Shown here piece after piece: positions 23,090-31,211 of a DNA stretch of 64,000 nucleotides; the stretch's first letter is position 1, and each line of letters starts with the position of its first letter. The position numbers and the translations under genes were made by a program. The DNA comes from Actinomadura sp. NAK00032 (GTDB lineage Bacteria; Actinomycetota; Actinomycetes; Streptosporangiales; Streptosporangiaceae): contig NZ_CP054932.1 in the NCBI RefSeq assembly GCF_013364275.1, positions 4,774,001-4,838,000 of the forward strand. Reading direction: 5' to 3'. The notes under the pieces are model-generated. The model was not told the origin of the DNA and searched no databases. It worked only from the letters and a program-made list of their open reading frames with translations.

Positions 23090-24682
23090 ATGTCCGAACA
23101 GCCCGCACGACCGGAGCCGGTGACCGTCCTGCTCGCCCCCGACGGCAGGGTCACCGGGTGGAGCGAGGGCGCCGCCCGCCTGTTCGCCCGCGGCGCAGGT
23201 GAGGCGGTCGGCGCCGCGCTGCCCGGCCTGCTCGGCCGGCCCGGTGCCGCCGAGCCGCTCGCCGCCGCGCTGAAGATGGCCGCCTCCGGCCGCCCCTGGT
23301 CCGGGGTGCTGCCGCTGTCGGGCGACGGCGTCTCGGTCACCTGCGCCCCGATCGCGTGCGCGGACGGCGGCACCGCCGCCGTGCTGACGGTGTCGCCGCC
23401 CTGGGCCGACGGGCTGGAACTGCTCAACGAGGCGGGCCGCCGCATCGGCTCCACCCTCGACCTGCACCGCACCGCCCGCGAGATCGTCGCCGTGACCGTC
23501 CCCCGGTTCGCCGACGCCGGCGCCATCTACGTGCTGGAGCGGCTCCTCGCCGACGACGACCAGCCCGCCGCGGAGGCCGACGGCTCGGCGGTCGTGCGGC
23601 GCCTCGCGGTCGCGTTCGCCGAGGACGACCCGAGCGAGTGGGCCCGCGAGTTCCCCGTCAACGAGGTCATCGTCTACCCGCCGTCCACCCCCTACGCCCG
23701 CTGCCTGACCGCCGGCGCCATGGTCGAGTTCGGCGGCGACGCCATCCAGGACACCATGGCGCTGCACACCGGCCGCGTCATCGACGGGCTGCTGGACCAC
23801 GTGTCGCTGCTGGCGGTGCCGCTGGTGGCGCGGGGCAGGGCGCTGGGGTTCGCGGTGTTCAGCCGCAAGCGCGGCCGGCTGCCGTTCGCCGCCGCCGACA
23901 CCGCGCTGGCCGCCGAGCTCGCCGGGCGCGCCGCGACCTGCGTCGACAACGCCTGCCAGTACCGGCGCGAGCACCGCACCGCGACCGCGCTGAAGGCCGG
24001 GCTGCTGCCCGCCGGGATCACCGTCCCGCCCGGCCTGGAGATCGCGCACCGCTACCGGCCGGCGCGCAGCGGCGTCGGCGGCGACTGGTACGACGTGGTC
24101 CCGCTGCCCGGCGACAAGGTCGCGGTCGTCATCGGCGACTCGGTCGGGCACGGTGTCACCGCCGCCGCCGCGATGGGGCAGCTGCGGGTCGCCGCGCACA
24201 CCCTGGCCAGCTGCGAGTTCCCGCCCGCCGAGGTGCTGGAGCGGCTCGACTCCATCGCCCAGGGCCTGGACGCCGCCCAGTTCGCGACGTGCCTGTGCAT
24301 GGTGTGCGACCCGGCGACGCTGCGCTGCGAGGTGGCGTGCGCGGGGCATCCGCCCCCGCTGCTGGCGCTGCCCGACGGGACGGCGCGGCGGTTCGCGTTC
24401 CCGCACGGGCTGCCGCTCGGCGTGTCCGACTGCGACCACCCGCCCGCCTACGAGCAGCTGGCGGCGGAGATCCCGGCGGGGGCCACCCTGGCGTTCTACA
24501 CCGACGGGCTGGTGGAGAGCCGCATGCGCAACGTGGACGAGGGCATCGCCCGGCTCGCGTCGGCGCTGGTCGCCTCCCAGTCGCAGTCGCTGGAGGACAC
24601 CGCCGACGGTGTCCTGGCCCTGCTGTCCGACCAGCAGGGCCACGACGACATCGCGCTGCTCCTGATCCGCCCGGCGCCCTGA
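23090..24682 (+). CDS. PAS-GAF-PP2C (SpoIIE-type) serine phosphatase
   Basis: A 530-residue soluble signalling protein. A PAS-like domain covers about residues 8-105 (VLLAPDGRVTGWSEGAARLFARGAGEAVGAALPGLL), a GAF domain 115-300 (STLDLHRTAREIVAVTVPRFADAGAIYV to ATCVDNACQYRREH), and a SpoIIE phosphatase 315-528. Metal-binding acids appear in GGDWYDVVPL, VIGDSVGHGVTAAAAMGQLR, TDGLVE and GHDDIALLLI. Such enzymes dephosphorylate anti-anti-sigma factors and so release sigma factors under stress. No partner STAS or RsbW gene is adjacent. The sensed signal is unknown. Confidence 0.92.
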   Translation: MSEQPARPEPVTVLLAPDGRVTGWSEGAARLFARGAGEAVGAALPGLLGRPGAAEPLAAALKMAASGRPWSGVLPLSGDGVSVTCAPIACADGGTAAVLTVSPPWADGLELLNEAGRRIGSTLDLHRTAREIVAVTVPRFADAGAIYVLERLLADDDQPAAEADGSAVVRRLAVAFAEDDPSEWAREFPVNEVIVYPPSTPYARCLTAGAMVEFGGDAIQDTMALHTGRVIDGLLDHVSLLAVPLVARGRALGFAVFSRKRGRLPFAAADTALAAELAGRAATCVDNACQYRREHRTATALKAGLLPAGITVPPGLEIAHRYRPARSGVGGDWYDVVPLPGDKVAVVIGDSVGHGVTAAAAMGQLRVAAHTLASCEFPPAEVLERLDSIAQGLDAAQFATCLCMVCDPATLRCEVACAGHPPPLLALPDGTARRFAFPHGLPLGVSDCDHPPAYEQLAAEIPAGATLAFYTDGLVESRMRNVDEGIARLASALVASQSQSLEDTADGVLALLSDQQGHDDIALLLIRPAP

Positions 24683-24728
24683 CCCCGAGCACCTGACCCC
24701 GAGCACCCGGCGCCGGGCCCGCCCGGTC

Positions 24729-26060
24729 CTACAGGCCGGGGATCTCGTGGTTGCGGAAGGCGTCGACGAAGTAGGTGTGGTCGTCGCGGACGATCTCGGC
24801 GTACCGGGTGCCGAACGCCACCATCGCCTCGACGAACGCCGACTCGTCCGGGCCGATCACGGCGTTGATGGCGTCCTCGACCTGGAACCCGACGAGGGTG
24901 TGGTCGGAGTCGGTGTCGGACACGCAGTGCACCTTGGCGGTGGCGCGGCCGAGGTCGTCCAGCACCGAGAGCATGTCCTCGGGCTCGGTGAGGCCGCCCC
25001 AGTCGAGGTCCTCCTCGTAGGGGGACAGCTCCTGCACGACGTAGCCGACGCCGCCGATCTGCGTGTGGCCGAGCCACGGGTCGCTGTTGGCCTGCAGCGC
25101 GCGGCGCGACACGGCGGTGCGGTGCCCGTGGTGCTGGAAGTAGGCGCGGATGCGCTCGTCGTGGACGACGCGGCTCGGCGCGGCGACGTTGCCCTGCTTC
25201 ATCGACAGGACGACGTCGTTCTCCAGCGCCTGGGTGTTGCCCTCGACCAGGATGTTGTAGGCCGACAGCCCGGCCGAGCCGATGCCGAACCCGGACGCGC
25301 CGACGATGTCCTTGACCTGGTAGGTGAGGCTGCCGAACCGCTTCTCGGCGGGGATCGTCGCCAGGTACTCCCGGTAGGCGGCCTCGACCTCGGCGCGCTC
25401 GGCGTCGCCGAGGCGGCGGACGCCGGGCCGGTCCCGGAAGCGGCGGTCGGCGCCGTCCACGACCGTCATCTCCGCCAGCAGCCCGATCCGGGTGCCGCCC
25501 ATCGCGGCGACGAGCACGTCCCGGACGTACCCGTCGGTGGTGTCGAGGGTCAGCGCGAACTTCTCGTCGCCCTCGTGCGCGGCGAAGTGCCGGACCTGGT
25601 CGACGTAGGCGCGCACGTAGGCCTCGATGAGCCGGCGGATGTCGGCGTCGGAGATCGCCTTCTGCCAGGCCAGCAGCGCCAGGCTCGCGACGAGCCGCTT
25701 GACGTCCCAGGTGAAGTGCCCGACGTAGGCCTCGTCGTAGTCGTTGACGTCGAACACGAACACGCCGTCGTCGTTCATGTAGGTGCCGAAGTTCTGCGCG
25801 TGCAGGTCGCCCTGGATCCATACGCGGGAGGTGCGCTCGTCGGCCCACGGGTCGTCGTCGCCGGCGATGTCGGCGTAGAACAGGCAGGCGCTGCCCCGGT
25901 AGAACGCGAACGGGTCGGAGGCCATCTTGCGGAAGCGGCGGCGGAACTCGGCGGGGCTGCGCTCCATCAGGTCCGAGAACGCGTCGACCAGGACGTCGAC
26001 GATCTGCGCCCGGCGCTCCTTGGGGTCGCGCCCGCGCAGCTCCTCGGTGATGCTCGCCAT
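24729..26060 (-). CDS. DUF2252 protein (kinase-like fold)
   Basis: A 443-residue DUF2252 protein. The segment FAFYRGSACLFYADIAG, then VWIQGDLHAQNFGTYMNDDGVFVFDVNDYDEAYVGHFTWDVKRL, is typical; GDLHAQNF and DVNDYDE resemble the catalytic loop and metal Asp of aminoglycoside-kinase-like proteins. A basic lysine segment (YQVKDIVG) and GVGYVVQELSPYEEDLDW follow. Biochemical function is unproven. The start has GAGGGAGAGA before ATG 26060. It lies 52 bases upstream of kdd on the same strand, so it could share a transcript, although order suggests kdd is transcribed first. Confidence 0.88.
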   Translation of the reverse strand: MASITEELRGRDPKERRAQIVDVLVDAFSDLMERSPAEFRRRFRKMASDPFAFYRGSACLFYADIAGDDDPWADERTSRVWIQGDLHAQNFGTYMNDDGVFVFDVNDYDEAYVGHFTWDVKRLVASLALLAWQKAISDADIRRLIEAYVRAYVDQVRHFAAHEGDEKFALTLDTTDGYVRDVLVAAMGGTRIGLLAEMTVVDGADRRFRDRPGVRRLGDAERAEVEAAYREYLATIPAEKRFGSLTYQVKDIVGASGFGIGSAGLSAYNILVEGNTQALENDVVLSMKQGNVAAPSRVVHDERIRAYFQHHGHRTAVSRRALQANSDPWLGHTQIGGVGYVVQELSPYEEDLDWGGLTEPEDMLSVLDDLGRATAKVHCVSDTDSDHTLVGFQVEDAINAVIGPDESAFVEAMVAFGTRYAEIVRDDHTYFVDAFRNHEIPGL

Positions 26061-26112
26061 TCTCTCTCCCTCGATGATCGGGTGACCCCCGCCGCTGCCG
26101 GGGCGTTCCCGG

Positions 26113-27201
26113 TCATTGTGCCGAATCCGGACCCGTCCGGGAGGTGAACAGCGCGCGCACCGCCGGTTCCGTCCGGACCAGGTCGAGGGCGGTCTCGGCG
26201 TGCCCGGGGACGTACCCGTTCCCGATGAGCATCGTGACGTCGGCGGCGAGGCCCTCGGCGCCGAGCGCGGCGGCGGGGAACGAGGTCGCCATGGAGAAGA
26301 ACACGATGGTGCCGCCGGGCGCGGTGGCGAGGATCGCGCCGTGCTCGCAGCCGGGGACGTCCACGCACACGACGGTGACGTCGACCGGCTCGCCGACGGC
26401 GGCGGCGACGGCGACGGGGTCGCGGGCGTCGGCGCGCACGACGGTGTCGGCGAGGCCGGCCGCGGTGAGGCGGTCCTCCTCCTCGGCGGTGGGCACGAGC
26501 CCGATCACGCGGGACGCGCCGGCGCGGCGCGCGGCGGCCAGCGCCAGGCAGCCGGACTTGCCGGCGGCGCCGAGCACCGCGACCGCCGGGGCGCTGCGGG
26601 CGGCGACGACCCGGGCGGTGAGGGCGGGGGCGCCGCAGACGTCCATGACGGCGAGCGCCAGCGGGACCGGCAGGTCGCCGGGCAGGACGGCGGCGATGGA
26701 GCGGGCGAACAGGATCGCGTGGCCGCGGGCGGGCACCTGCTCCGACAGCCCGTCCCAGCCGGCGAGGCCGTCGGTGACGGCCAGGGGGGTGAGGGTGAGG
26801 GAGACGAGGGTGGCGACGCGGTCGCCGGGCTCCAGGCCGAGCGGCGACTCCGGCCCGGCCTCCTCGACCACGCCGACGAGCATGCCGCCCGACCCGGTGA
26901 CGGGGTTGTGCATCTTGCCGCGCTCGCCGATGATCCGCAGCACCTCGGCGCGGATCGCGCCGGGGTCGCCGCCGTGCGCGGTGTGCAGCTGCCGGTAGGA
27001 CGCGGCGTCCAGGTTGAGCCGCTCGACGCCGATGCGGACCTCGTCGGGCCGGATCCGCGGGTCGGTGTCGAGGCGGTGCGCCGCCTGCGGCAGCACGCCC
27101 GCGGGCTCCAGCACCCGGTGCAGCCCCACCGCCGTGCCCCCGCCCGCGGCACCGCCCCCGCCCGTGCCCGTGCCCGTGAGGGCCGTCCCGCCGTCGGTCA
27201 T
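26113..27201 (-). CDS. kdd: L-erythro-3,5-diaminohexanoate dehydrogenase
   Basis: A 362-residue NAD(P)-dependent enzyme. After a low-complexity Gly/Thr leader (residues 1-30) comes GLHRVLEPAGVLPQAAHRLD, then RGKMHNPVTGSGGMLVGVV and the nucleotide-binding AVLGAAGKSGCLALAAARRAGASRVIG. The family oxidatively deaminates 3,5-diaminohexanoate to 5-amino-3-oxohexanoate, the step after lysine 5,6-aminomutase. It is divergent from kamA across 142 bases and belongs functionally with kamDE-kal 6 kb away. The next enzyme, Kce, is not seen in the window. Confidence 0.9.
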   Translation of the reverse strand: MTDGGTALTGTGTGGGGAAGGGTAVGLHRVLEPAGVLPQAAHRLDTDPRIRPDEVRIGVERLNLDAASYRQLHTAHGGDPGAIRAEVLRIIGERGKMHNPVTGSGGMLVGVVEEAGPESPLGLEPGDRVATLVSLTLTPLAVTDGLAGWDGLSEQVPARGHAILFARSIAAVLPGDLPVPLALAVMDVCGAPALTARVVAARSAPAVAVLGAAGKSGCLALAAARRAGASRVIGLVPTAEEEDRLTAAGLADTVVRADARDPVAVAAAVGEPVDVTVVCVDVPGCEHGAILATAPGGTIVFFSMATSFPAAALGAEGLAADVTMLIGNGYVPGHAETALDLVRTEPAVRALFTSRTGPDSAQ

Positions 27202-27343
27202 CGCCGTCCCGCCTCTCTCCCGAAAACGCCCGGTGTAGCGCAAGATGTTCAGGGCACCACTAGTTTCAACGAAAGTCTTCCCGTAACGTCGGGCCCATAC
27301 AAGAGTTTTGCGCGATCAATGTGAGGCTAGGAGGCGGTCGACG

Positions 27344-28732
27344 ATGACCACTGCCCTGCACCCGGACGCGGCCGGCGCCCGCACGTCCGACGGCACCGCA
27401 CGCCAGCCGTACGCCTACCGGCGCCGGCCCCTGGAGGAGCCCGACTGGCGGCGCCTGCCCGGCTGGCGGGACGTCACCGAGGCCGAGTGGGAGTCGGCGC
27501 AGTGGCAGCGCGCCCACTGCGTGAAGAACGCGCGGCAGCTCCGGCAGGTCATGGGCGACCGGCTGGACGAGTCCTTCTACGCCGACCTGGAGCGCGACCA
27601 CGCCGAGCGCGCCACGATGTCGATGCTGCTGCCGCCGCAGATGCTCAACACGATGGACTCCTCCTCCACCGACGCCTTCTACGCCGACCCCGTGCGGCGC
27701 TACATGCTCCCGGTGCTCAGCGACCGGCGCACCGACTGGCCGTCGCACCCGCTGGCGACCCGCGACTCGCTGCACGAGGCCGAGATGTGGGCGGTCGAGG
27801 GCCTCACCCACCGCTACCCCACCAAGGTGCTGGCCGAACTCCTGCCGACCTGCCCGCAGTACTGCGGCCACTGCACCCGGATGGACCTGGTCGGCAACTC
27901 CACGCCGAACGTCGACAAGCACAAGTTCACGATCAAGCCGCCGGACCGGCTCGGCGCGATGCTCGACTACCTGCGCCGCACCCCCGGCGTCCGCGACGTG
28001 GTCGTGTCCGGCGGCGACGTCGCCAACCTGCCCTGGCCGCGGCTGGAGTCGTTCGTCGCGTCCCTGCTGGAGATCGACAGCATCCGCGACATCCGGCTGG
28101 CCAGCAAGGCGCTCATGGGCCTGCCGCAGCACTGGCTGCAGGACGACGTCCGCGCCGGCATGGAGCGCCTGGCCGCCACCGCGCACGAGCGCGGCGCGCA
28201 GATCGCGATCCACACCCACGTCAACGCCGCCCAGTCGGTGACGCCGCTGGTCGCCCGGGCGGCCCGCGCGATGCTCGACACCGGCATCCGCGACGTCCGC
28301 AACCAGGGGGTGCTGCTGCGCGGCGTCAACGACACGCCGGAGGCGCTGCTCGACCTGTCGTTCGCGCTGCTCGACGAGGCCGGGATCATGCCGTACTACC
28401 TGTACATGTGCGACATGATCCCCAACAGCGAGCACTGGCGGCTCGCCGTCTGGGAGGCGCAGGAGCTGCAGCACGCGATCATGGGCTACCTGCCCGGCTT
28501 CGCCACCCCGCGCATCGTCTGCGACGTCCCCTACGTCGGCAAGCGGTGGGTGCACCAGCTCGCCGACTACGACCGCGAGCGCGGCGTCTCCTACTGGACG
28601 AAGAACTACCGCACCGGCCTGGAGCTGTCCGACCCGGACGCGCTGGAGCGCCGCTACGAGTACCACGACCCGATCCACACGCTGCCGGAGGCGGGCCGGG
28701 CATGGTGGCGGGAACGTTCCAGCGCCGCGTGA
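27344..28732 (+). CDS. kamA: KamA-family lysine 2,3-aminomutase (radical SAM)
   Basis: A 462-residue enzyme starting at ATG 27344 behind AGGAGG. The radical-SAM cluster motif CX3CX2C is Cys170, Cys174 and Cys177 (CPQYCGHC). The barrel continues with VVVSGGDVANLPWPRLESFVASLL, IHTHVNAAQSVTPL and NQGVLLRGVNDTPEALLDL. The PLP lysine is probably in DVPYVGKRWVHQL, which differs from the PGGGGK loop of clostridial enzymes. The reaction converts L-lysine to beta-lysine. Divergence around the PLP loop leaves another amino acid substrate possible, but the kdd, kamDE and kal neighbours support lysine. Confidence 0.9.
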   Translation: MTTALHPDAAGARTSDGTARQPYAYRRRPLEEPDWRRLPGWRDVTEAEWESAQWQRAHCVKNARQLRQVMGDRLDESFYADLERDHAERATMSMLLPPQMLNTMDSSSTDAFYADPVRRYMLPVLSDRRTDWPSHPLATRDSLHEAEMWAVEGLTHRYPTKVLAELLPTCPQYCGHCTRMDLVGNSTPNVDKHKFTIKPPDRLGAMLDYLRRTPGVRDVVVSGGDVANLPWPRLESFVASLLEIDSIRDIRLASKALMGLPQHWLQDDVRAGMERLAATAHERGAQIAIHTHVNAAQSVTPLVARAARAMLDTGIRDVRNQGVLLRGVNDTPEALLDLSFALLDEAGIMPYYLYMCDMIPNSEHWRLAVWEAQELQHAIMGYLPGFATPRIVCDVPYVGKRWVHQLADYDRERGVSYWTKNYRTGLELSDPDALERRYEYHDPIHTLPEAGRAWWRERSSAA

Positions 28733-28760
28733 CCGGGTGCCGCGTGACCGGCCCGGCGCC

Positions 28761-28796
28761 TTTACGTTGTAGATCATGAATGCCGGGCCGTATCCT
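28761..28796 (+). promoter_or_regulatory. Inverted-repeat operator plus leaderless -10 before the P450 gene
   Basis: TTTACGTTGTAGA (28761-28773) is an imperfect inverted repeat of TNTACR-N-TGTANA. TATCCT (28791-28796) lies seven bases before ATG 28804. With TTGTAG (28767-28772) as a weak -35 the spacer is 18, so the repeat would cover the -35. The same block, including its GGCGCC lead, recurs at 52149-52167. Confidence 0.5.
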
Positions 28797-28803
28797 CGGA
28801 CGG

Positions 28804-29973
28804 ATGACGACCGAGCCCGCCGCCGCCGCGCTGACCGCCGCCGACCTGGCGGACGACCCGCACCCGCACCTCGCGCGGCTGCGCGAGCGCGACCCCGTCG
28901 CCCTCGTCCCCGCCCTGGGCGGCCGGCTGGTGACCTCCCGCGAGCTGGCCCTGCGGGTGTTGCGCGACCCCGCGACCTTCACCGTGGACGACCCGCGCTT
29001 CTCCACCGCCCAGGTCGTCGGGCCCAGCATGCTGTCGCTGGACGGCCCCGCCCACACCCGGCACCGCGACCCGTTCGCGCGGCCGTTCCGCCCGGCGCGG
29101 ACCCGCGAGCGGTTCACCGCGTTCGTGGAGGCCGAGGCGGCCCGGCTGGTCGACGGCCTCGCACCCGGCGGGCGGGCCGAGCTGCGCGGCGCGCTCGCCG
29201 GGCCGCTGGCCGTCGCGGTCGTCACCGAGGCGCTCGGCCTGGAGGGCGTGGACGCGGCGACCGTCCGGTCCTGGTACGGGGCGTTCGTGGACGCGGTGTC
29301 GGCCATCACCGCGGGCGGCACCGCCCCGATGGCCGCGGCCGAGGCGTACCGGCTGCTCACCGCGGCCGTCGAGGAGGCGATCACCGCGTCCCGCCCCGGG
29401 TCGCTGCTGGCCGAGGCCGCCCGCGACGAGGCCGGGCTGGCCACCGCCGAGGTCGTGGCGAACGCGGCGATCCTGATGTTCGGCGGCATCGACACCACCG
29501 AGGGCATGATCGCCAACGCGGTGCTGCACCTGCTCGAGCACCCCGGCCAGCTCCGGCTCGTCCGCGACGACCCGGGCCTGCTCCCGGCGGCGATCGAGGA
29601 GTCGCTGCGGCTGGAGCCCGCCGCGGCCGTCGTCGACCGGTACGCCGTCCGCGACACCGAGCTCGGCGGCACGGCGATCCGCGCGGGCGAGCTGGTGCGG
29701 GTGTCGATCACCGCCGCCAACCGCGACCCGGCGGTCTTCCCCGACCCCGACCGCTTCGAGGTGCGGCGCGCCAACGCCGCCGAGCACCTGGCGTTCGCGC
29801 ACGGCCCGCACTTCTGCTTCGGCGCCCACCTGGCCCGGCTGGAGACCCGGACGGCGCTCGGCGCGCTGCTCGGCCGGCTGCCCGGGCTGCGCCTGGACCC
29901 CGGCCGCCCGGCCCGCGCGCAGGGGCTGGTGTTCCGCAAGCCGCCGCGCCTCGACGTCCGCTGGGACCGCTGA
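28804..29973 (+). CDS. Cytochrome P450
   Basis: A 389-residue bacterial P450. The I-helix oxygen-activation motif is FGGIDTTEGMI, the K-helix EESLRLEP (ExxR), and the heme loop FAHGPHFCFGAHLARLE with the thiolate cysteine. ATG 28804 has no ribosome-binding site and follows a -10 by seven bases. No ferredoxin or ferredoxin reductase gene is adjacent. The substrate is unknown; it may serve catabolism or secondary metabolism. A shared operator-like motif hints at co-regulation with the genes at 39970 and 52209. Confidence 0.95.
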   Translation: MTTEPAAAALTAADLADDPHPHLARLRERDPVALVPALGGRLVTSRELALRVLRDPATFTVDDPRFSTAQVVGPSMLSLDGPAHTRHRDPFARPFRPARTRERFTAFVEAEAARLVDGLAPGGRAELRGALAGPLAVAVVTEALGLEGVDAATVRSWYGAFVDAVSAITAGGTAPMAAAEAYRLLTAAVEEAITASRPGSLLAEAARDEAGLATAEVVANAAILMFGGIDTTEGMIANAVLHLLEHPGQLRLVRDDPGLLPAAIEESLRLEPAAAVVDRYAVRDTELGGTAIRAGELVRVSITAANRDPAVFPDPDRFEVRRANAAEHLAFAHGPHFCFGAHLARLETRTALGALLGRLPGLRLDPGRPARAQGLVFRKPPRLDVRWDR

Positions 29974-30035
29974 AGGCCAGTTCAGGCCCCGTTTCCCCGG
30001 CATACGGGCACTCCGGATATGGAAATATGTCGCCC

Positions 30036-31142
30036 ATGATCGTGGAACGCCGGGTCGAACTCCGCTTCGGAGCGGAAAGCCGGGAAGCCGGGACGCACAC
30101 CAACCTGTCGGCCGTGCGGCAGGACGGCCGCTGCCTGTGGGTGGCGGGCGACGAGACCGCCACCATCGAGCGGCTCACCGCCGTGCTGGACGGCGACGGC
30201 CGCGTCACCGGCTACGACGGGCAGGCCACGGTCGCGCTCGCCGACCTCGTCCCGCTGCCCGCCGGCCCCGACGAGGAGGCCGACATCGAGGGCCTCGCGC
30301 GGGCCAACGGCTGGCTGTGGGCGATCGGGTCGCACAGCCTCAAGCGCAAGAAGGTCAAGCCGGGGCAGAGCGCGGCGAAGGCCCGCAAGCGGCTGGCCAC
30401 CGTCGTCCGCGAGGACAACCGCTTCATCCTGGCGCGCCTCCCCCTGGTCACCGGCGAGGACGGGCTGCCCGCCGTCGTCCGCGAGGACGGCGGCCGCACC
30501 GCCGCCGTGCTCGGCCTGGACAAGGACTCCCTCACCGACCTGCTGGAGGACGACCCCCACCTCGCGCCGTTCCTCGGCATCCCGAGCAAGGACAACGGCA
30601 TCGACATCGAGGGCATCGCCGCGCACGGCGACCGGCTCTACATCGGGCTGCGCGGCCCGGTGCTGCGCGGCTGGGCGGTGCTGGTGGAGATCCGCCCTGG
30701 CACCGACCCCCGCGACCCGCGCAGGCTGCGCCCGCTCCCCCTCGGCGGCGACGGCGGGGACGACGGGGACGACGGGGACGGGGACGGCGGCGACCTGTAC
30801 CGGACGCACTTCCTCGACCTCGGCGGCCTCGGCATCCGGGACCTGTGCCCGCACGGCGACGACCTGCTCGTCCTCACCGGGCCGAGCATGGACCTCGACG
30901 GCCCGGTGCGGGTCGTGCGCTGGCGCGGCGCGGCCCGCGCGGACGCCGCCGGGATCGTCCCGGCCGGGGAGCTGGAGACGCTGGGCGACCTGCCCTACGG
31001 CGACGGCGACGACCACGCCGAGGGCATCGCCGTGCTGGACGAGCCGGGCACCCGCGTCCTGGTCGTCTACGACAGCCCCTCCCCCGCGCGGCTCACCGCC
31101 GGCGGCGGCGTGCTCGCCGACGTGGTCGCGCTACCCGAATAA
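30036..31142 (+). CDS. DUF3616 protein, probable beta-propeller
   Basis: A 368-residue protein with repeated WVAGDETATIERL, IEGLARANGWLWAIGSHSLKRKK, IDIEGIAAHGDRLYIGLRGPVL, IRDLCPHGDDLLVLTGPSMD and AEGIAVLDEPGTRVLVVYDSPSP elements, typical of DUF3616 propellers. An acidic Gly/Asp run (GGDGGDDGDDGDGDGGD) interrupts the middle. ATG 30036 lies seven bases after AAATAT, a leaderless geometry; ATG 30027 is an alternative. No signal peptide is evident, so it is probably cytoplasmic. Function is unknown. Confidence 0.8.
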   Translation: MIVERRVELRFGAESREAGTHTNLSAVRQDGRCLWVAGDETATIERLTAVLDGDGRVTGYDGQATVALADLVPLPAGPDEEADIEGLARANGWLWAIGSHSLKRKKVKPGQSAAKARKRLATVVREDNRFILARLPLVTGEDGLPAVVREDGGRTAAVLGLDKDSLTDLLEDDPHLAPFLGIPSKDNGIDIEGIAAHGDRLYIGLRGPVLRGWAVLVEIRPGTDPRDPRRLRPLPLGGDGGDDGDDGDGDGGDLYRTHFLDLGGLGIRDLCPHGDDLLVLTGPSMDLDGPVRVVRWRGAARADAAGIVPAGELETLGDLPYGDGDDHAEGIAVLDEPGTRVLVVYDSPSPARLTAGGGVLADVVALPE

Positions 31143-31152
31143 GCGCTCGCTT
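31141..31152. promoter_or_regulatory. Inverted repeat before the acyl-CoA dehydrogenase gene
   Basis: AAGCG (31141-31145) and CGCTT (31148-31152) around CT overlap the DUF3616 stop codon and lie 60 bases before the dehydrogenase start. Repeats of this AAGCnnnnGCTT type are common TetR operators of fatty-acid genes in actinomycetes. The regulator is not in the immediate neighbourhood. Confidence 0.45.
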
Positions 31153-31211
31153 GCCTCATCTGCTTGGATGGCCCTGCAACCGGCAGGAGTTCGAAGGGGC
31201 AGGACGAGAGC

